NCBI GenBank assembly: GCA_965247815.1
Contig: CBDFHW010000012.1
Span: 62,001 to 126,000, forward strand
Direction of reading: 5' to 3'
DNA from: CBDAQA01 sp965247815
Lineage (GTDB): Bacteria > Planctomycetota > Phycisphaerae > Tepidisphaerales > Tepidisphaeraceae
DNA: 64,000 nt
Shown here piece by piece: positions 17,430 to 26,186 of the stretch. The position numbers and the translations under genes are program-made. The stretch's first letter is position 1. Every line of letters begins with the position of its first letter. The notes below the pieces were generated by a model that made no database searches, was not told where the DNA came from, and was given only the letters and a program-made list of their open reading frames with translations.

Positions 17430-19580
17430 CTATACGAACACCAATAACAAGATCGCCAGGATGCCGAACACCATCGCGGCGGCGTAACCCTGCAGGTAAC
17501 CCCGCTGCAGCGTGACTTTTAAGACAAAGCCGGAAATCTGCGGGGAGAACCCCGCCGCCCAGACGACGCTGTCGACCACCAACCGGTCGATGGCGAAGAA
17601 CAGCTTGGCGACGTGCCGGAGTGGGGCGACCACGACCGCATCGTACAGTTCGTCGATCCAGTACTTGCCTTCCAGAAGACTCGTCAGCGGCGCCAGGCCC
17701 GCGGCCAATTGGTCCGCTTTCCGGCGGTCTTTCAGGTGAAGTTGATATGCCAGCCCGAACCCGGCAACGAAGACCAATCCGCCGACGACCCAGGAGAGCA
17801 GCTCGCTCGATTCTTCACCGGATTGACCGAACATGCCCGGGTCGACCCGCGGGCCGCCGGTCGAATCGAACCGGACGGACGCCATGGTGTAAGCCATCGA
17901 GAACGAAGGGCTGTGTCCCAGAAATCGGGACAGCGTTCCACCGGGCACTATCAGCCAGCCGATCGCGAACGCGCCCAGTGCCAAGGCGTACAACGGCCAG
18001 AGCATGATGCGGGGTTCGTGGTCGTGGTGACCGTGGTCGGCGTGCGATGGTTCGTGATGGACGCCGGTGTCGTGAGCGGTATGCGGGTCGGCGCTGGACT
18101 GGTGAGCCGGGGCCGCGTCGACGGTGGTGTCTGGGGCGGTCGCGTCGGCCGGGGTCGTGGGCACGACGAGCGGGCCGTAGAACACACGGAACATCAACCG
18201 GAACGTGTAATATGCGGTGAGGAATGAAGTAAACAGCAACACCCCGCCGAGCACGACGCTGTGCGACCAGGTCTGGCCGACGATCATGTCTTTGGAGAAG
18301 AACCCGCTGAACAGCGGGCAGCCTGCCAGCGCCAGGCAACCGACCCACATGACGACGGTGGTCTTGGGCATCACCTTGCTGAGGCCGGACATCTTCCGCA
18401 TGTCCAAGTGACCGAGCATGGCATGCATCACGACGCCGGAGCTTAGGAACAGCAACGCTTTGAAAAACGCGTGCGTCACGAGGTGGAACACGGCCGCCCC
18501 CGGGGCGAGCACGCCGACCGCGACGAACATGTAACCCAACTGGCTGACGGTGCTGTAGGCGAAGACCTTTTTCAGGTCGAATTGCCGCAAGGCGATCGTG
18601 GCGGCGAAGAGCGCGGTGAACGCGCCGACGGCGGCGATCGTGGTCAGCGCCGCCTGGTTGGTGACGAACAGCGTTCCGCAGCGGGCGATCATGTACACGC
18701 CGGCGGTCACCATGGTGGCGGCGTGGATCAGGGCCGACACGGGCGTCGGGCCTTCCATCGCGTCAGGGAGCCAGACGTACAGCGGGAACTGTGCCGATTT
18801 GCCGAATGCGCCGAGCATCAGCAAGAACGGAATGTACTGCAGCGCCCAGGCTTGGTTTTGGGTGCCGGATTCGGTCACCGCGGCCAAGGTCCGGCCGCTC
18901 AGGAAAATATGCTGTGCCCGCTCGAGCAGGCCTGTATTGGTACCGGGCCCGGTGCCGAAATAGCTGACCGTGTGGAAGGCGAAGAAGCAAAGCATGATGC
19001 CGACGGCAAACCCGAAGTCACCGATGCGGTTGACGATGAACGCTTTTTTCGCCGCGGCGGAAGCGGCAGGTCGTTCGTAGTAATACCCGATCAGCAGGTA
19101 GGAACAGACGCCGACGCCCTCCCAGCCGAGGTAGAGCATGAGCAGGTTGTTGCCCATCACCAGGCATGTCATCGAGAAGATGAACAACCCGAGGTAGGCG
19201 AAGAACCGGGAATACCCGGTTTCGCCCTTCATGTAACCGGCCGAGAAGATGGTGATCAGCAAGCCGACGCCCGTGACGATGGTCAGCATGGTGACCGACA
19301 GCGGGTCGATTAAAAATCCGACGCTGGCCGAAAAATCACCGGCCGAGATCCAGTTGTAGACGTCGACCGTTTTCGTGGCCTGGTTCGGGTCCGCGTTGTG
19401 CGTGGCGACGATCGTGCCGACCAGCAGGCAAAGCGACAGGACCAGCGACCCGCCGACCCCGATCCAGATCGGCCAATGGGCTTTGCCCTTGAGGAATCGA
19501 TCGCCAAAGAACCCGGCTAAGACCGCACCAATCAGCGGCAGCAGCGGGATCAGGTAGGAGTGGTGGATGAGGGAGATCAT
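17430..19580 (-). CDS. nuoL: NADH-quinone oxidoreductase subunit L
   Basis: A 716-residue distal proton-pumping subunit of complex I (Nad5 family). Diagnostic stretches are FFAYLGLFIFSMTCLVMGNNLL, LGWEGVGVCSYLLIGYYYERP, KSAQFPLYVWLPDAMEGPTPVSALIHAATMV (lysine and histidine of the proton channel) and the long lateral helix with C-terminal anchor. Between the last antiporter helices there is a very His/Asp-rich cytoplasmic or periplasmic loop (about residues 490-525). The start ATG at 19580 is preceded by a pyrimidine run (CTCTCCCCTCCCC), so no Shine-Dalgarno site is present. The gene upstream is a foreign insertion, not nuoK. Confidence 0.95.
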   Translation of the reverse strand: MISLIHHSYLIPLLPLIGAVLAGFFGDRFLKGKAHWPIWIGVGGSLVLSLCLLVGTIVATHNADPNQATKTVDVYNWISAGDFSASVGFLIDPLSVTMLTIVTGVGLLITIFSAGYMKGETGYSRFFAYLGLFIFSMTCLVMGNNLLMLYLGWEGVGVCSYLLIGYYYERPAASAAAKKAFIVNRIGDFGFAVGIMLCFFAFHTVSYFGTGPGTNTGLLERAQHIFLSGRTLAAVTESGTQNQAWALQYIPFLLMLGAFGKSAQFPLYVWLPDAMEGPTPVSALIHAATMVTAGVYMIARCGTLFVTNQAALTTIAAVGAFTALFAATIALRQFDLKKVFAYSTVSQLGYMFVAVGVLAPGAAVFHLVTHAFFKALLFLSSGVVMHAMLGHLDMRKMSGLSKVMPKTTVVMWVGCLALAGCPLFSGFFSKDMIVGQTWSHSVVLGGVLLFTSFLTAYYTFRLMFRVFYGPLVVPTTPADATAPDTTVDAAPAHQSSADPHTAHDTGVHHEPSHADHGHHDHEPRIMLWPLYALALGAFAIGWLIVPGGTLSRFLGHSPSFSMAYTMASVRFDSTGGPRVDPGMFGQSGEESSELLSWVVGGLVFVAGFGLAYQLHLKDRRKADQLAAGLAPLTSLLEGKYWIDELYDAVVVAPLRHVAKLFFAIDRLVVDSVVWAAGFSPQISGFVLKVTLQRGYLQGYAAAMVFGILAILLLVFV

Positions 19581-19592
19581 GGGGAGGGGAGA

Positions 19593-20016
19593 GGAAAAGT
19601 TGTTAGTTGTTAGTCAGAGATCGACGCTTGCAGACCGCGGTTGAGGCGACAGACCTCTTCAGCAAGGTGCAGAGTCCGACTGAGTTCTTCGGCACTGATG
19701 TATCCTAACCGTTCGGCCAACATCAACTGAGTTTCCAGTTCCTGAAAAGAACCCTGACTGATTCGTAAAAAATGCCGAAAGTCGGCACCCATTCCGCGGC
19801 CTTGTCCTTCGGCAATGTTCGAGGCGACCGATACCGCTGCCCGCCGCATTTGACTCGTCAGCGCGTAGATTTCGTCCCGCGGAAACCGCTTCGTACATTC
19901 ATAAACTTCGACTGCCAACTCCATCGCACGCTGCCAGACGATCAGTTCGCGATAGCTGCGGACAGCCACAAATTCCTCTTACTAACAACTATCAACTACC
20001 AACTAACAACTTTTCC
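19593..20016. mobile_element. 424-bp element with 17-bp inverted ends carrying a four-helix-bundle gene
   Basis: GGAAAAGTTGTTAGTTG at 19593-19609 and its exact reverse complement at 20000-20016 bound the four-helix-bundle protein gene, whose stop codon abuts the left end. Further (A/C)AACTA-type repeats lie just inside the right end. It sits precisely between nuoK and nuoL, which are adjacent in standard nuo operons. No target duplication was found by eye. It encodes no transposase, so any mobility would be in trans. Confidence 0.7.
19610..19969 (-). CDS. Four-helix bundle protein (S23 / 23S rRNA intervening-sequence protein family)
   Basis: A 119-residue protein with the family signature: YRELIVWQRAMELAVEVY near the start, FPRDEIYALTSQMRRAAVSVASNIAEGQGR in the middle, and FLRISQGSFQELETQLMLAERLGY. 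These small helical bundles are encoded in intervening sequences of 23S rRNA in some bacteria and as dispersed free-standing genes in others; their biochemical role is not settled. The start is GTG at 19969 with AGAGGA about 5 nt before it. The gene lies between nuoK and nuoL, flanked by perfect 17-bp inverted repeats, so it is an insertion in the complex I operon. Confidence 0.9.
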   Translation of the reverse strand: MAVRSYRELIVWQRAMELAVEVYECTKRFPRDEIYALTSQMRRAAVSVASNIAEGQGRGMGADFRHFLRISQGSFQELETQLMLAERLGYISAEELSRTLHLAEEVCRLNRGLQASISD

Positions 20017-20021
20017 CACCG

Positions 20022-20345
20022 TCAGCCCTTTAACTCCCGCCAGGCATCGGCGTCCAGCGTGTTCTTCTGGCGGAACAACAGGATGACCAAGCCCAAGGCC
20101 AGCGACGCTTCGGCGGCGGCAATCACCAGGACGAAAATCACGAAAGCCTGGCCCGACAGGTTCGGGCCAAGCGTGTTCGAGTGGTACCGGCCGAACGCTA
20201 TAAGATTGATCGCGACGCCCTGGAACATCAGCTCCGTGCAGAGGAACATGACGATGAGGTTCCGGCGACACAAAAAGCCGATCATGCCGATCGAAAACAG
20301 GATCGCCCCGACGGCCAGATAATGTTGTAAGGCGACTTCTGTCAT
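20022..20345 (-). CDS. nuoK: NADH-quinone oxidoreductase subunit K
   Basis: A 107-residue three-helix membrane subunit of complex I (Nad4L family). Family features are HYLAVGAILFSIGMIGFLCRRN, the buried glutamate in LCTELMFQGVAIN, and the second glutamate in VIAAAEASLALGLVILLF. The ATG at 20345 gives a normal-length protein; the open frame continues upstream but overlaps nuoJ. It begins 7 nt after the nuoJ stop. Confidence 0.95.
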   Translation of the reverse strand: MTEVALQHYLAVGAILFSIGMIGFLCRRNLIVMFLCTELMFQGVAINLIAFGRYHSNTLGPNLSGQAFVIFVLVIAAAEASLALGLVILLFRQKNTLDADAWRELKG

Positions 20346-20352
20346 TTCGGTT

Positions 20353-21363
20353 TCAATCGGAAAGCGGCTGATATTCGGCCGACCCGTACGCGTTCTGCCG
20401 CCGGCCTTCACTGCCGAACACCGGAATACTATGCGGGTTGTCGTCGACCGGCGTTGCCGGTCCGTCGACCACTTCGACGCTCGCGGCGACTGTCGACGGC
20501 GTCAGCAACACCTGCCGCTTGGCGATGATGATCGCGCCCACCATGCTCACCAGCAGGATCAGCCCTGCAAGGTCAAGCTGCAACGACTGGTTGCGAAACA
20601 GGTACATGCCCAGCTGCTGCGTGTTCATCCCCACGCCAGGCGTGCCGGCCAACGGGACGATCACCGCATAATCATTCGGAGCCTGTTTCGCGGCATCGGC
20701 CATCACCGGAACCGGCCCGGACGCGGCAACCAGTTCATGACCCTTGTCGAAAATCACAAACAGCAGAACGCCCATCAACGCAAACCCCACCGCGGCGGCG
20801 GCGGCGGGCTCGCGGCTGTTGGCGTCGTAGTCGGCGATCGCCTTCACGTGCGTGCCGGTCCCGGACGCCTGCGTCGCCAGCATGATCACGAACACGTACG
20901 TCACCAGGATCGCCCCGGCGTAGACAATCACCAGGGCGGCGGCCATAAACTCGGTTTCGAGCAATACGAACAAGCCGGCAGAGGCAAAAATGGTCAGAAC
21001 GAAATAAAGCGCCGAGTAGACCGGCCGGGCGTGCGTCACCACGCGGATGGCGCTGGAGAGCGCAATGGCGGAAAAAATCCAGAAGTAAATGCGGTCGGAT
21101 TTCTCGGCGTCTGCGAACGAAGGCACCATCGCGGCGAACACCAACCCCAGCGCCGCCAGCACCACGCCGGCGATCCTGCGGACCGTCATTTCCCGGTGAC
21201 CGGGCATCATCAACACCGTTGCCACCCCGGCGAAAATGCACAGCACCAGGATCAGGACGGGGGAAAAGACCGACGCGGCATCGGCGGAAACGACCGCGGG
21301 CATCCCCGGGAACACCATGGGTGCCGACGCGAGTGAAACGGAAAAGGACATTGGAAAAACCAT
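20353..21363 (-). CDS. nuoJ: NADH-quinone oxidoreductase subunit J
   Basis: Membrane subunit of complex I (Nad6 family), about 336 residues from the ATG at 21363; an alternative ATG is at 21351. The Nad6 core is SAIRVVTHARPVYSALYFVLTIFASAGLFVLLETEFMAAALVIVYAGAILVTYVFVIML, about residues 105-165. A hydrophobic N-terminal extension (two extra helices) and a hydrophilic C-terminal tail of about 45 residues make it longer than the usual 160-200. It is the first gene of nuoJKLMN here; no other nuo gene lies upstream. Confidence 0.92.
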   Translation of the reverse strand: MVFPMSFSVSLASAPMVFPGMPAVVSADAASVFSPVLILVLCIFAGVATVLMMPGHREMTVRRIAGVVLAALGLVFAAMVPSFADAEKSDRIYFWIFSAIALSSAIRVVTHARPVYSALYFVLTIFASAGLFVLLETEFMAAALVIVYAGAILVTYVFVIMLATQASGTGTHVKAIADYDANSREPAAAAAVGFALMGVLLFVIFDKGHELVAASGPVPVMADAAKQAPNDYAVIVPLAGTPGVGMNTQQLGMYLFRNQSLQLDLAGLILLVSMVGAIIIAKRQVLLTPSTVAASVEVVDGPATPVDDNPHSIPVFGSEGRRQNAYGSAEYQPLSD

Positions 21364-21514
21364 GATCGGTCGCACCCTCGCCGCCCGGCAATATGCCGGG
21401 CCGTTGACGGAAGTCGCGGCAGGATAAGACTGTCCCAAATCCTTTGCAAGAACCGTGTGAAGGTTTTCACAAATGAGCGAACGGGATCACGGGTCAGTTC
21501 GATTCTCGGAGAGC

Positions 21515-21553
21515 CGGGGCGTCTCGTCCCGGACCGGGAGCGAGGATGCCCCG
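21515..21553. terminator. Hairpin downstream of the TetR gene
   Basis: An interrupted inverted repeat: CGGGGC (21515-21520) with GCCCCG (21548-21553), CTCG (21523-21526) with CGAG (21541-21544), and an inner CCCGG/CCGGG. It is followed by no long T-run, so it may be a REP-like element rather than a terminator. It lies between the start of nuoJ and the end of the TetR gene, both on the minus strand. Confidence 0.4.
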
Positions 21554-21626
21554 CTTAAGCGACGAAGCGACCCGCCATTGGCGGACTATGGCAAAGACGC
21601 CGGGCGGGGTGGGTGGCGCGCGAGTG

Positions 21627-22220
21627 TCACAATAACCCGGCTCGCAGCCCCGCCAGCGCCATGTGCACGACTGCGTGGGCGTCGGCGTCGGGGGGTGACG
21701 GATTGAGCATCACCAGGGCCGGGTGATGAAACGCCGACGTGGCATGGAGGAACGCGCGGGCCGCGACGCTGGCGTCCAGCGCGTGTGGGAATTCCCCGGC
21801 GGCGATGCCGTCGCGGATCATCCGCTCGACTTGACCGAGCATGACCTCGACGTGCGCGCGGACCGTGTCGTGGTCGGCCTGCACAATATTGTAATGCACG
21901 CGAAAAATCTCGGGGTCGTCCAAGAACTTACGACTCTTGGCCCTGCGAACGGCATTGAACCACGATACAAGACGATCCGGAGCGCTGACCTTTTTGTCGG
22001 CTACCAGTACTTCGAGCGGCCCGGTCAGCGCGTCCAGCCACCGCAACGCGACGGCGTTCAGCATTGCTTTTTTGTTCGGGAAGTGCCGGTAAATGTTGCC
22101 GTGGCTCATCTTCAACACCCGGGCGACGTCCACGACGTTGGTCTTTTCGACCCCGTGACGACGCAGCATCGCCTCGGTGGCGTCGAGAATTCGGTCGGGC
22201 AGTGTTGCGGGGGTAGCCAT
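21627..22220 (-). CDS. TetR/AcrR family transcriptional regulator
   Basis: A 197-residue repressor-type regulator. The N-terminal DNA-binding domain is clear: DRILDATEAMLRRHGVEKTNVVDVARVLKMSHGNIYRHFPNKKAMLNAV, with the helix-turn-helix at about residues 30-50. The C-terminal part is a helical ligand-binding/dimer domain resembling the TetR_C subgroup of small-molecule regulators. It is divergent from the PdxI-like reductase, 143 nt away, with an inverted repeat in between, so it probably controls that gene and itself. The inducer cannot be told from sequence. Confidence 0.92.
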   Translation of the reverse strand: MATPATLPDRILDATEAMLRRHGVEKTNVVDVARVLKMSHGNIYRHFPNKKAMLNAVALRWLDALTGPLEVLVADKKVSAPDRLVSWFNAVRRAKSRKFLDDPEIFRVHYNIVQADHDTVRAHVEVMLGQVERMIRDGIAAGEFPHALDASVAARAFLHATSAFHHPALVMLNPSPPDADAHAVVHMALAGLRAGLL

Positions 22221-22304
22221 GTCCAACAGTCCGGAAGCCTATCGGGCTCGATCGCATTCGTAAAAACAATCAATTCATACTATCGCGACTGGCGATGCCC
22301 GGAT

Positions 22305-22326
22305 TGACGAAAATAGAATTTTGTCA
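22305..22326. promoter_or_regulatory. Candidate TetR operator
   Basis: A 22-nt inverted repeat with arms TGAC(G)AAAAT and ATTTTGTCA around a 3-nt centre, one base bulged. It lies 38 nt upstream of the reductase ATG, in the divergent promoter region shared with the TetR gene. Confidence 0.4.
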
Positions 22327-22363
22327 CTTGTCCGCGTTCGGTGCCGCTGCCTAGTCTTCTTCC

Positions 22364-23272
22364 ATGACGACAACAGATGAGCGCAGTGGGTCGAAGTCGA
22401 ACACGCTCGGCGGCACTTTCGCATTTCCCGGGACGTCGTTGACGGTCAACCGGATGGGTTACGGTGCAATGCAGCTGGCGGGCAAGGGAGTGTGGGGTCC
22501 GCCGCGGGATGTGGACGCCGCCGTGGCGGTCCTGCGGGAGGCAGTCGTCGCGGGAGTTAACCACATCGACACGTCAGACTTCTACGGCCCGCACGTCACT
22601 AACCAATTGATCAAACAGGCATTACATCCGTACCCAACCGGGCTGGTGGTCGTCACCAAGATCGGGTTTGTACGTGGGCCTGACAAGTCGTGGCGTCACG
22701 CGATGTCGCGGGACGACCTGTTCTCGGCGGTAACCGACAATCTTCGCAACCTCGGGCTTGACGCGATGGAAATTGTCAATCTGCGGCTCGGCGGGCCGCA
22801 CGGCCCGGTCGAGGGTTCGATCGCCGAACAGGTCAAGGTGATGGTCGAGTTACAGAAGCAGGGGCTCGTTCGCCACATGGGGCTAAGCACGGTCACGCGT
22901 TCACAGGTGGCCGAGGCGCGTGGGTTGGCCGAGATCGTCTGCGTGCAGAACGAATATAATCTGGCAAATCGTGGGGACGATGCGCTGATCGACGAACTGG
23001 CCCGCGACGGGATCGCGTACACGCCGTATTTCCCGCTCGGGGGATTTACGCCGCTGCAGTCGTCGGCGCTCGAAAACGCTGCCCGGTCATTGCAGGCGAC
23101 GCCGACGCAGGTGGCGCTCGCGTGGCTGCTGCAGAGGTCCCCGAACCTCCTGCTGATTCCGGGCACGTCGTCTGTCGAACATCTCCATGAAAATCTGAAG
23201 GCCGCGACCCTGAAGATCCCGACCGACGTGCTTACAGAGCTCGACGGTGTTGCAAAATCGTCGGCCAATTGA
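22364..23272 (+). CDS. pdxI: Aldo/keto reductase, PdxI (YdbC)-like pyridoxal reductase
   Basis: A 302-residue NADPH-dependent TIM-barrel oxidoreductase. It closely follows E. coli PdxI as recalled: NRMGYGAMQLAGKGVWGPPRD, AGVNHIDTSDFYGPHVTNQ, LGLDAMEIVNLRLGG, EIVCVQNEYNLANR, PYFPLGGFTPLQSSAL and LLLIPGTSSVEHL. The catalytic Asp and Tyr (DTSDFYG) and Lys (VTKIG) are present. The usual fourth residue, His, is replaced by Arg in NLRLGG, as in this subfamily. PdxI reduces pyridoxal to pyridoxine, but substrate here is inferred only from similarity. The divergent TetR gene is its likely regulator. Confidence 0.85.
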   Translation: MTTTDERSGSKSNTLGGTFAFPGTSLTVNRMGYGAMQLAGKGVWGPPRDVDAAVAVLREAVVAGVNHIDTSDFYGPHVTNQLIKQALHPYPTGLVVVTKIGFVRGPDKSWRHAMSRDDLFSAVTDNLRNLGLDAMEIVNLRLGGPHGPVEGSIAEQVKVMVELQKQGLVRHMGLSTVTRSQVAEARGLAEIVCVQNEYNLANRGDDALIDELARDGIAYTPYFPLGGFTPLQSSALENAARSLQATPTQVALAWLLQRSPNLLLIPGTSSVEHLHENLKAATLKIPTDVLTELDGVAKSSAN

Positions 23273-23447
23273 TTCATGTTTCTAGAGCTTACTAGGTAGT
23301 CAGGCCGCAAGTCTGGCTTCAAACCACCAGTGTCCAGCCATTAGAGCGGCCTGCCCGTTGAATCAACAATGACACTCCGAACGCTTCGCCCGTAGCGAGT
23401 GCAACAGCTGCGAACATTGCGACGCGTCAAGCCGACCCGATAGCGAA

Positions 23448-25298
23448 TTATTTGGCCGGGGCGGACTTAGCCCGCAGGCCCCAGGCCTGCCGCATGGCAT
23501 CAACTGTTGACGTGTAACCGCCGCGTGTGGTGGCTTCGTCGAGTTGCATGGCGGCAGTGTTGTCATCGGCGACGTTGTGCGCGATGAACGCAAGCAGCAC
23601 CGCCGAACGGGCACTCTTTTCAGTGGTGCCGATCTGTTGCAGGTCATTCTGGACGAACCGGACGCGGTCGTCACCAATGAAACCTTTAAGGTCGTACTGC
23701 CCGGCCAGGATCGCTGGCTCGGCTGTAATGGCCCGGTTGAAGTCGGCGTCTGCCTTAGCGTAATAGGACCGACCCAGCTCGGCGAATCCTCGGCCCAGTG
23801 GGACGAACGGATTGTTCGGCGCGACCTGCTCGGCCGTGTCATAGGTGTCGATCGCCTGGCTGAATTTGCCCGACCGCATCTGTTCCTCGGCGGTCTTTAA
23901 CAGATCGAACAGTCCTTTTGCTTTGATGCCCGATGCAAGGCTCGTGACGACGAACGGCTGGTTGTCCGCCGCGCTGCTTTCGTGACCGTTTATAACCGGT
24001 GGCAGGGTCTTTTCCAGGCCGGGCTGGTTGCCTGTGCGCGGCGCGGGAGCGCCAGCAGTCATATCCAATCCGACGGCGTTGGTACGGCGAGGCGTCTCAA
24101 TCCCGTTGCCGGCAAGGGGCCGTCCCCCGGCGGTGCCGGCGACGGCTTTACCGTCCGGACCGGTCTTGCCGTTCGGAGCGTTCTTCTTGGCCTCCTGCTT
24201 CAGCAACGATTGCTCCTGAGTCATCAACTGAGCCGACTGGGCATCGGTGAGCTTTTGTCCCTCGTATTTTTTCTCCAGCGCCTGCAGCTGCGCGCTCTGC
24301 TTTGCAGCAGGAATCATCAGTCGATTCTGCAGCCCCTGCCCGCTGCTCAGCGAGGTGTCGACCTTCGAACTGCCCACCTGCGATGCCATCGTCTGACCAG
24401 ATAATGAAGTGCTGTTCAAAGCGCCCGTATTGAGCTGATCGGGGCTGAGATTGCCTGGCGACGGCTTGGCCGGGTTAGCCTGGGAACCGCCTCCGATGTT
24501 GCCGGTTCCGTTATTCTGCTGCTCTTCCGGGCTCGACACGGAGTTCAGTTCCTGCTGCATACGCTGCAGTGCCTGAGGATCCAGCCGGGAACGCTCGGCC
24601 GGGGTGGTCTGCCGGTAATTGGTGTACTGGGACAGGAAGAACGAATCGTTGGCGTTCCCCGCCTCGTTCTTCCGCACGCCGTACAACGGCGACATTGTAT
24701 ACATCGACTGCAGACCCGAGGTGTCGACCGGGCCGGCCATGTCGACCTCGCCCGGCGCGGGCAGCAGGTTTCGCTTGCTGATGCCCTGGTTGACGTCGCC
24801 GAGCCGGCTGTCGGAATCGGGGGTCAGGGGATTGATCGTCGGCGCGGGGATCAAGCCTGCGCCGTTAGCGGTGGGAACGAAATTGTCCGGCGTGTTTGTC
24901 GTCCGCGATCCGAAGTAGTACGGCGTGTAATTTCCACCCGCCGACTGCGGGGCCCCTCCGTTGGCCGGGCCGACCGTTCGGTTGATGCGGTCCGAAGCGC
25001 CGGTCTCGGTGTTAGCCTGCACGGTGTTCCCGTCGAAGATGCCGTTGCTGTTCCCGTGGAAATAGTTCAGCCCGGACACGTTCCCGGTCAAGACATTCGT
25101 CGTGTTATTGAACGCGCTGTTGTAGCTCGCGTCGCGACCGCTGTTGTACCCGCCGCTGCCGAGCCGTGTGTTGGCGTCGTTGGCATGACCGTCCGCGCCG
25201 ACCCGGAACTGGGCCTGTGCGGTTCGCACGAACCCGACCACCGGCAACGCAGAAAGCACTGCCGACAAAATAAAACCGGATTGTTTCGAACGCGTCAT
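23448..25298 (-). CDS. Secreted TPR-containing protein
   Basis: A 616-residue exported protein of unknown function. The ATG at 25298 gives a signal peptide (MTRSKQSGFILSAVLSALPVV...TAQA, cleavage before QFRVG); the open frame runs further upstream without a signal. The long middle (about 30-440) is low-complexity and rich in Gly, Asn, Gln and Ser. The last about 160 residues contain two or three TPR-like helices (GLFDLLKTAEEQMRSGKFSQAIDTYDTAEQVAPNNP, then SYYAKADADFNRAITAEP). A periplasmic or surface scaffold role is plausible. It is convergent with the PdxI-like gene and follows a 258-nt gap after the anchored protein upstream. Confidence 0.75.
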   Translation of the reverse strand: MTRSKQSGFILSAVLSALPVVGFVRTAQAQFRVGADGHANDANTRLGSGGYNSGRDASYNSAFNNTTNVLTGNVSGLNYFHGNSNGIFDGNTVQANTETGASDRINRTVGPANGGAPQSAGGNYTPYYFGSRTTNTPDNFVPTANGAGLIPAPTINPLTPDSDSRLGDVNQGISKRNLLPAPGEVDMAGPVDTSGLQSMYTMSPLYGVRKNEAGNANDSFFLSQYTNYRQTTPAERSRLDPQALQRMQQELNSVSSPEEQQNNGTGNIGGGSQANPAKPSPGNLSPDQLNTGALNSTSLSGQTMASQVGSSKVDTSLSSGQGLQNRLMIPAAKQSAQLQALEKKYEGQKLTDAQSAQLMTQEQSLLKQEAKKNAPNGKTGPDGKAVAGTAGGRPLAGNGIETPRRTNAVGLDMTAGAPAPRTGNQPGLEKTLPPVINGHESSAADNQPFVVTSLASGIKAKGLFDLLKTAEEQMRSGKFSQAIDTYDTAEQVAPNNPFVPLGRGFAELGRSYYAKADADFNRAITAEPAILAGQYDLKGFIGDDRVRFVQNDLQQIGTTEKSARSAVLLAFIAHNVADDNTAAMQLDEATTRGGYTSTVDAMRQAWGLRAKSAPAK

Positions 25299-25556
25299 GG
25301 CTAGACCTCTGATTTTGATTCCGTCCCGCACACCTGCCGGAGAGTATTGGATTCTATCTAGTAGTCGGACACTGGTCATCACTAAAGGTTTCGACCGATC
25401 GGGATTATTTTGAATGCAGAATCTGATTCGGGTCGCGTTGCTGGCGCCCGCCCGACTCACAGGATGCTACGCGTGGCACTGGAAAGCCGCGGATTCTCGG
25501 CACCCCGGGCGGCGAACGACCGGTAAGGCCTTCGACCCCTTGCCCGATTCCGACTG

Positions 25557-26186
25557 TTATGGCGTCGACGATTGAGTTGCCGGCGGGGTCGCCTGCGCCG
25601 GGGCGGTGACACTGAGCCCCTCGGCGGTGTTGACCAGCAACGTGCGGTCGGCCTCGGCGTCGACCTCGATCGGGCAATCCAACTCGACCGACACGGTTTG
25701 CCCCGAGGGAAGCACCGCAGCCGCGAGCCAGACCGACACCTCGATCGGCGGCAGGTCGGGATCCACCTCGACCGCCCGCTTCCGCCGGATCAACAGCCCC
25801 GGGGTCTGCGCGACCGTGACGGGCCGAGCCTGCTCGGCATCCAGTTCCTCCAGCGTCCCGGCCTGCAGCGATCCGTCGCGCAGATAAGCGGCTGCCGTCG
25901 TGCCCGGTTTCTCCTGCGTCGACCGAATGATAATGGATCGCCGTCCCCGGCGGACCTCCGGCTCGCGGGCGCGAAAACGGACCGGTGGACGATTCTCCTC
26001 GACGAGCGTCCACCCGGCAGGCAATCGCGCCCCGACGTTGCCTGCGAACCGCGGGGCCGTGAGCTTCACGGCCATCTTGTGACGCGACACCAGCATCGCC
26101 AGGCCAAGGCTTCCGGCCAGGATTACCAGCAAGGTCGCCTGCATTATCCAGCGTCGCACCGCGGTGTAATCGGAGGGTCGGGCCAT
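25557..26186 (-). CDS. Hypothetical membrane-anchored protein
   Basis: A 209-residue protein with one N-terminal membrane helix (about residues 16-36, MQATLLVILAGSLGLAMLV) followed by a soluble domain that is mostly beta-rich (WTLVEENRPPVRFRA, RRGRRSIIIRSTQE) and a Ser/Thr/Pro/Gln tail. ATG 26186 is chosen because the helix then sits near the N-terminus; the frame upstream to 26351 is not protein-like. No family recognised. Same strand as the TPR protein, which starts 258 nt downstream. Confidence 0.65.
   Translation of the reverse strand: MARPSDYTAVRRWIMQATLLVILAGSLGLAMLVSRHKMAVKLTAPRFAGNVGARLPAGWTLVEENRPPVRFRAREPEVRRGRRSIIIRSTQEKPGTTAAAYLRDGSLQAGTLEELDAEQARPVTVAQTPGLLIRRKRAVEVDPDLPPIEVSVWLAAAVLPSGQTVSVELDCPIEVDAEADRTLLVNTAEGLSVTAPAQATPPATQSSTP

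Noticed and set aside
18000..18120. His/Asp-rich segment of NuoL considered as a special metal-binding insertion
   Set aside because: His-rich loops between the last antiporter helices are seen in NuoL from many bacteria, so this is unremarkable without alignment.
25405..26013. A 202-codon minus-strand frame overlapping the anchored protein
   Set aside because: It is read in another frame of the supported gene 25557-26186 and has an Arg/Gly/Ala-biased sequence typical of shadows in GC-rich DNA.
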